Of a stretch of DNA of 8,533 nucleotides, positions 6,283-8,533 are shown piece by piece (position 1 is the first letter of the stretch; the number at the start of each line of letters is the position of its first letter). Under the pieces are notes generated by a model, which made no database searches, was not told the DNA's origin, and was given only the letters and a program-made list of their open reading frames with translations. The position numbers were made by a program, and so were the translations under genes. The DNA comes from an uncultured Armatimonadota bacterium (lineage in GTDB: Bacteria > Armatimonadota > Fimbriimonadia > Fimbriimonadales > Fimbriimonadaceae), in NCBI GenBank assembly GCA_946478935.1, contig CAMLEL010000080.1, forward strand, positions 1 to 8,533, written 5' to 3'.

Positions 6283-8533
6283 TCGGTTTCCTTGCGCTTG
6301 ACCGTCCGGGCGCCGGCAACAGCGGCGGCGGGCCGACCCGAAATGGCTTGTACCCGAACGACGATCGTCGATTTGCCCTTGGTCAGGGCTTCTGGCACTT
6401 GACGATGCTGGTCAAAGAATTGATTTGGCTTGCGGTTCGGCAAGTCTTCCGTGATCAGCTTCGTTCCGTCGATGAGGATATCAAACACAGGCTCACTCCG
6501 GTCGCTTCCCCAGTAGGTCATGACGAGATCGACCGGGGCAGTTGGATCACATTTCATTTCAAATTCGAACCAGCCTCCGCCAAGCGGGGTTCGGAAGCCG
6601 CGCCCATTTGCTTCGCGAACGTCGTTTCGTTCGGATTTGAGTTTATGGTCGCGCTCGGGCTGCATCTCACCAATCCGAACGTAGTCCAAGGTTCGAGATT
6701 CGAGATCCCGAACTCTCTCTTCCTCGGCACGATACTCAGCTTCGAGTCTTTGCCAGCCTGCCTGATCGAATCGATCGAAGTAAACGGCGTATCGACTATC
6801 CGAAGTTTCGTAAAACGGGCGGAACGTCAACTCGTCGGGGCGTCCTGCTTGAGTCGTCTGAAATCGCAGCGTTTTTCCAGGTACCGGTTTGAGCCAGGCG
6901 TCTATCGGTTGGTTATCGGTGACCAAGACGGGAATCCTTGGCGCCGGCCGGTTTGCCGGTCCGATGTCGGCAGCGAGCACAATCGGTCCATATAGCAGCG
7001 ATATCCGGTTTGGATTATCTGGCATGGCCTCTGTTCTAAGCTCTAGCGGAAGCTTGAACTGGACCGTATCGCCTTTCTGCCATTTGCGTTTGATTTCTAC
7101 AAACGACGATGGCTTTTGAGCACGAATGGTGACCCTGCTATTCACGAGGATGTCGAATGGCCTCTGAGCCCAAGCGGGTTGCCGGATGAGCATCGCAAAC
7201 TCTTGCGGCGAGCCTTTGGTAATCGTAAGACTCACGTCTCCTGAGGCCGGGAAACCGGTCTTTTGGACCAACTCGATACCGGTTTCCCGCCAGCTCAGCC
7301 GAGTGGGCATGAAGAGATTTACCCAGAGTCGATCCCGTCCCTGGTGGAAATAGGCGCTGTCGCCATGCTTGGTGTGATTCTCCAACCCGGACCCGTGGCA
7401 ACAGGTGAAGTCGTTGAACTTGTTGCTGTATCGACGGCGCGATCCGCTTCCGAGCGGCATGAAGTAGGTCATCATGCCGGTCTGCGAGTTTTGTGAAGCC
7501 AGGATATGGTTGAGGTAAGCCCGTTCGTAAAAGTCGGCGGCTTCGGCGGTCGGTTCCCACGCGAAAATATGACGAGTCAACCGAAGCATGTTGTAGGTGT
7601 TGCAGGTCTCAGCGGTGTTGGATGACAGGCGGTCGCTGAGTTTTCCGGCAGGACCCAAATATTCATGGTTGCTATTTCCGCCGATGGAATACGTATGATT
7701 GCGGACCACGGTTTTCCAGAAAAACGCCGCGGCATTTTTTGATGGTTGATCACCGGTGACCTCGTACATTCGGGCGAGACCCACCAGCTTTGGAATTTGG
7801 GTGTTCGAATGGCGGCCCTGGAGTTGATCCTTACCTTCCTTCAAAGGATCGAGGACTCGGCGATCGTAGAACTTGCGGGCCAGGTCAAGGTACTTCGGCT
7901 TTTGAGTGCGCCCAAACAGTTCGACAAGGCTTTCGTTCATGCCTCCATACTCGCAAACGAGCATGGATTGCCATTGCGCATCGTCGAGTTTGCTCGTTAT
8001 GGCGATCGCCCAGTCGGCAAACTTTTCGGCAACACCGAGCGCCTTCTCGTTCTTAGTCAAGGCATGAGCATCGAGAAGTCCCGCGAAAACCTTGTGATGG
8101 GTGTACCAGGGCGACCACATTCCGTTCAGGTCAAAGCCGCTGCTGCGGATGTTCCCGGAAGCAACCTCGGCAAATGCCTTGTCCCCGTTCGGAATGGCTG
8201 AGATGCATCCATCGGGGCGAGCCACCTGACAGGCTACCAATTCATCGACGATGTAGTCGATTTTGGCCTTGTAACGGGGATCTTGAGTTGCGGCGAACTG
8301 CTGGGCGCATGCGGTCAAGTAGTGTCCAAGGGTGTGTCCGGCGAGTCCGGAGTTCTCCCAACCACCGTAAATCTCGCCTTTGGGGGTGAGTCCGGCATGT
8401 TTCCGGAAGCTGTGGAGGAGGCGGTCAGAGTCGACTTCGAGGAGGTATTCGGCGCAAAGCTTGGTTGCGTGTGCGAAGGGTCCTTCAGTGACCACAACGT
8501 CGGCCAATGGAAATGACTCAGCGACGATTCGTG
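6279..8533 (-). CDS. GH127 beta-L-arabinofuranosidase (N-terminus outside window)
   Basis: GH127 enzymes remove terminal beta-L-arabinofuranose, for example from hydroxyproline-linked arabino-oligosaccharides of plant cell-wall glycoproteins, with retention through a zinc-bound cysteine. The frame is open to the right edge (residues ESFPLAD precede the TTG at 8507), so the true start and any signal peptide are not visible. Residues counted from 8507: Glu282 (NHEYLGP) matches the acid/base Glu322 of Bifidobacterium HypBA1. Glu300 and Cys302 (AETCNTYNM) and Cys369-Cys370 ([10 protein letters not shown]) match its zinc ligands Glu338, Cys340, Cys417 and Cys418, where Cys417 is the nucleophile. 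Layout: alpha/alpha barrel to about 395, beta-sandwich about 395-515, a DUF4986-like segment about 545-590 and a DUF6805-like module about 605-735. First visible gene of the operon, joined to araA by ATGA at 6279-6282. Exact substrate is unproven, as related families (GH146 and others) share the fold. Confidence 0.92.
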   Translation of the reverse strand, partial: RIVAESFPLADVVVTEGPFAHATKLCAEYLLEVDSDRLLHSFRKHAGLTPKGEIYGGWENSGLAGHTLGHYLTACAQQFAATQDPRYKAKIDYIVDELVACQVARPDGCISAIPNGDKAFAEVASGNIRSSGFDLNGMWSPWYTHHKVFAGLLDAHALTKNEKALGVAEKFADWAIAITSKLDDAQWQSMLVCEYGGMNESLVELFGRTQKPKYLDLARKFYDRRVLDPLKEGKDQLQGRHSNTQIPKLVGLARMYEVTGDQPSKNAAAFFWKTVVRNHTYSIGGNSNHEYLGPAGKLSDRLSSNTAETCNTYNMLRLTRHIFAWEPTAEAADFYERAYLNHILASQNSQTGMMTYFMPLGSGSRRRYSNKFNDFTCCHGSGLENHTKHGDSAYFHQGRDRLWVNLFMPTRLSWRETGIELVQKTGFPASGDVSLTITKGSPQEFAMLIRQPAWAQRPFDILVNSRVTIRAQKPSSFVEIKRKWQKGDTVQFKLPLELRTEAMPDNPNRISLLYGPIVLAADIGPANRPAPRIPVLVTDNQPIDAWLKPVPGKTLRFQTTQAGRPDELTFRPFYETSDSRYAVYFDRFDQAGWQRLEAEYRAEEERVRDLESRTLDYVRIGEMQPERDHKLKSERNDVREANGRGFRTPLGGGWFEFEMKCDPTAPVDLVMTYWGSDRSEPVFDILIDGTKLITEDLPNRKPNQFFDQHRQVPEALTKGKSTIVVRVQAISGRPAAAVAGARTVKRKETE
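6280..6293 (-). promoter_or_regulatory. Ribosome binding site of araA
   Basis: Read on the minus strand, AAGGA (6293-6289) lies six bases before the ATG at 6282-6280, within the last codons of the GH127 gene. It supports this start and coupling between the two genes. Confidence 0.65.

Noticed and set aside
6033..6995. Long plus-strand open frame of 320 codons opposite araA and GH127
   Set aside because: It lies antisense to two genes with intact catalytic motifs, has no recognisable domain and spans their junction. It is a shadow of GC-rich coding DNA.
8505..8507. TTG as the start of GH127
   Set aside because: The frame stays open upstream to the window edge and reads FPLAD, which matches the conserved N-terminal lead of GH127. 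The true start is outside.

Overview
The window holds two convergent, tightly packed gene sets for taking up and breaking down L-arabinose from plant polymers. By eye the DNA is moderately GC-rich, in the mid-50s percent. The chromosome is bacterial: there are Shine-Dalgarno sites, GTG starts and stop/start overlaps. The phylum cannot be fixed from this sequence. A GH127 enzyme with large C-terminal accessory domains, a short AraD with a 'RYQNRYGQ'-type tail and a sugar ABC system would fit a soil polysaccharide degrader such as Armatimonadota, Acidobacteriota, Planctomycetota or Verrucomicrobiota. That placement is a guess.

Positions 2-2516, plus strand: the 3' end of an ABC sugar ATPase (YtfR type), followed by two complete inner-membrane permeases of YtfT and YjfF type. 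The set resembles the E. coli galactofuranose importer YtfQRT-YjfF. Each gene overlaps the next through ATGA. The periplasmic binding protein and the rest of the ATPase must lie to the left, outside the window.

Positions 2513-8533, minus strand, transcribed right to left: a GH127 beta-L-arabinofuranosidase (N-terminus outside the window), araA (L-arabinose isomerase), araB (ribulokinase) and araD (L-ribulose-5-phosphate 4-epimerase). Every gene overlaps the one before it, by 4, 8 and 11 bases. AraB and AraD start with GTG.

The two sets meet tail to tail at TTAG (2513-2516), where the TAG stop of the second permease and the TAA stop of araD share bases. A small inverted repeat abuts this point. 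No base of the window lies outside a gene.

Proposed working: GH127 frees L-arabinose from beta-L-arabinofuranosides such as hydroxyproline-linked arabinans. The ABC importer brings in the sugar. AraA, AraB and AraD convert it through L-ribulose and L-ribulose 5-phosphate to D-xylulose 5-phosphate for the pentose phosphate pathway. The GH127 and AraA-B-D roles rest on conserved catalytic residues. The transported sugar is inferred from the neighbourhood. No regulator, mutarotase, RNA gene, mobile element or CRISPR array is visible. Promoters for both sets lie outside the window. The chemistry is a known pathway; the less usual points are the Galf-type transporter next to an arabinofuranosidase, the zero-gap convergent layout, and the short divergent AraD.
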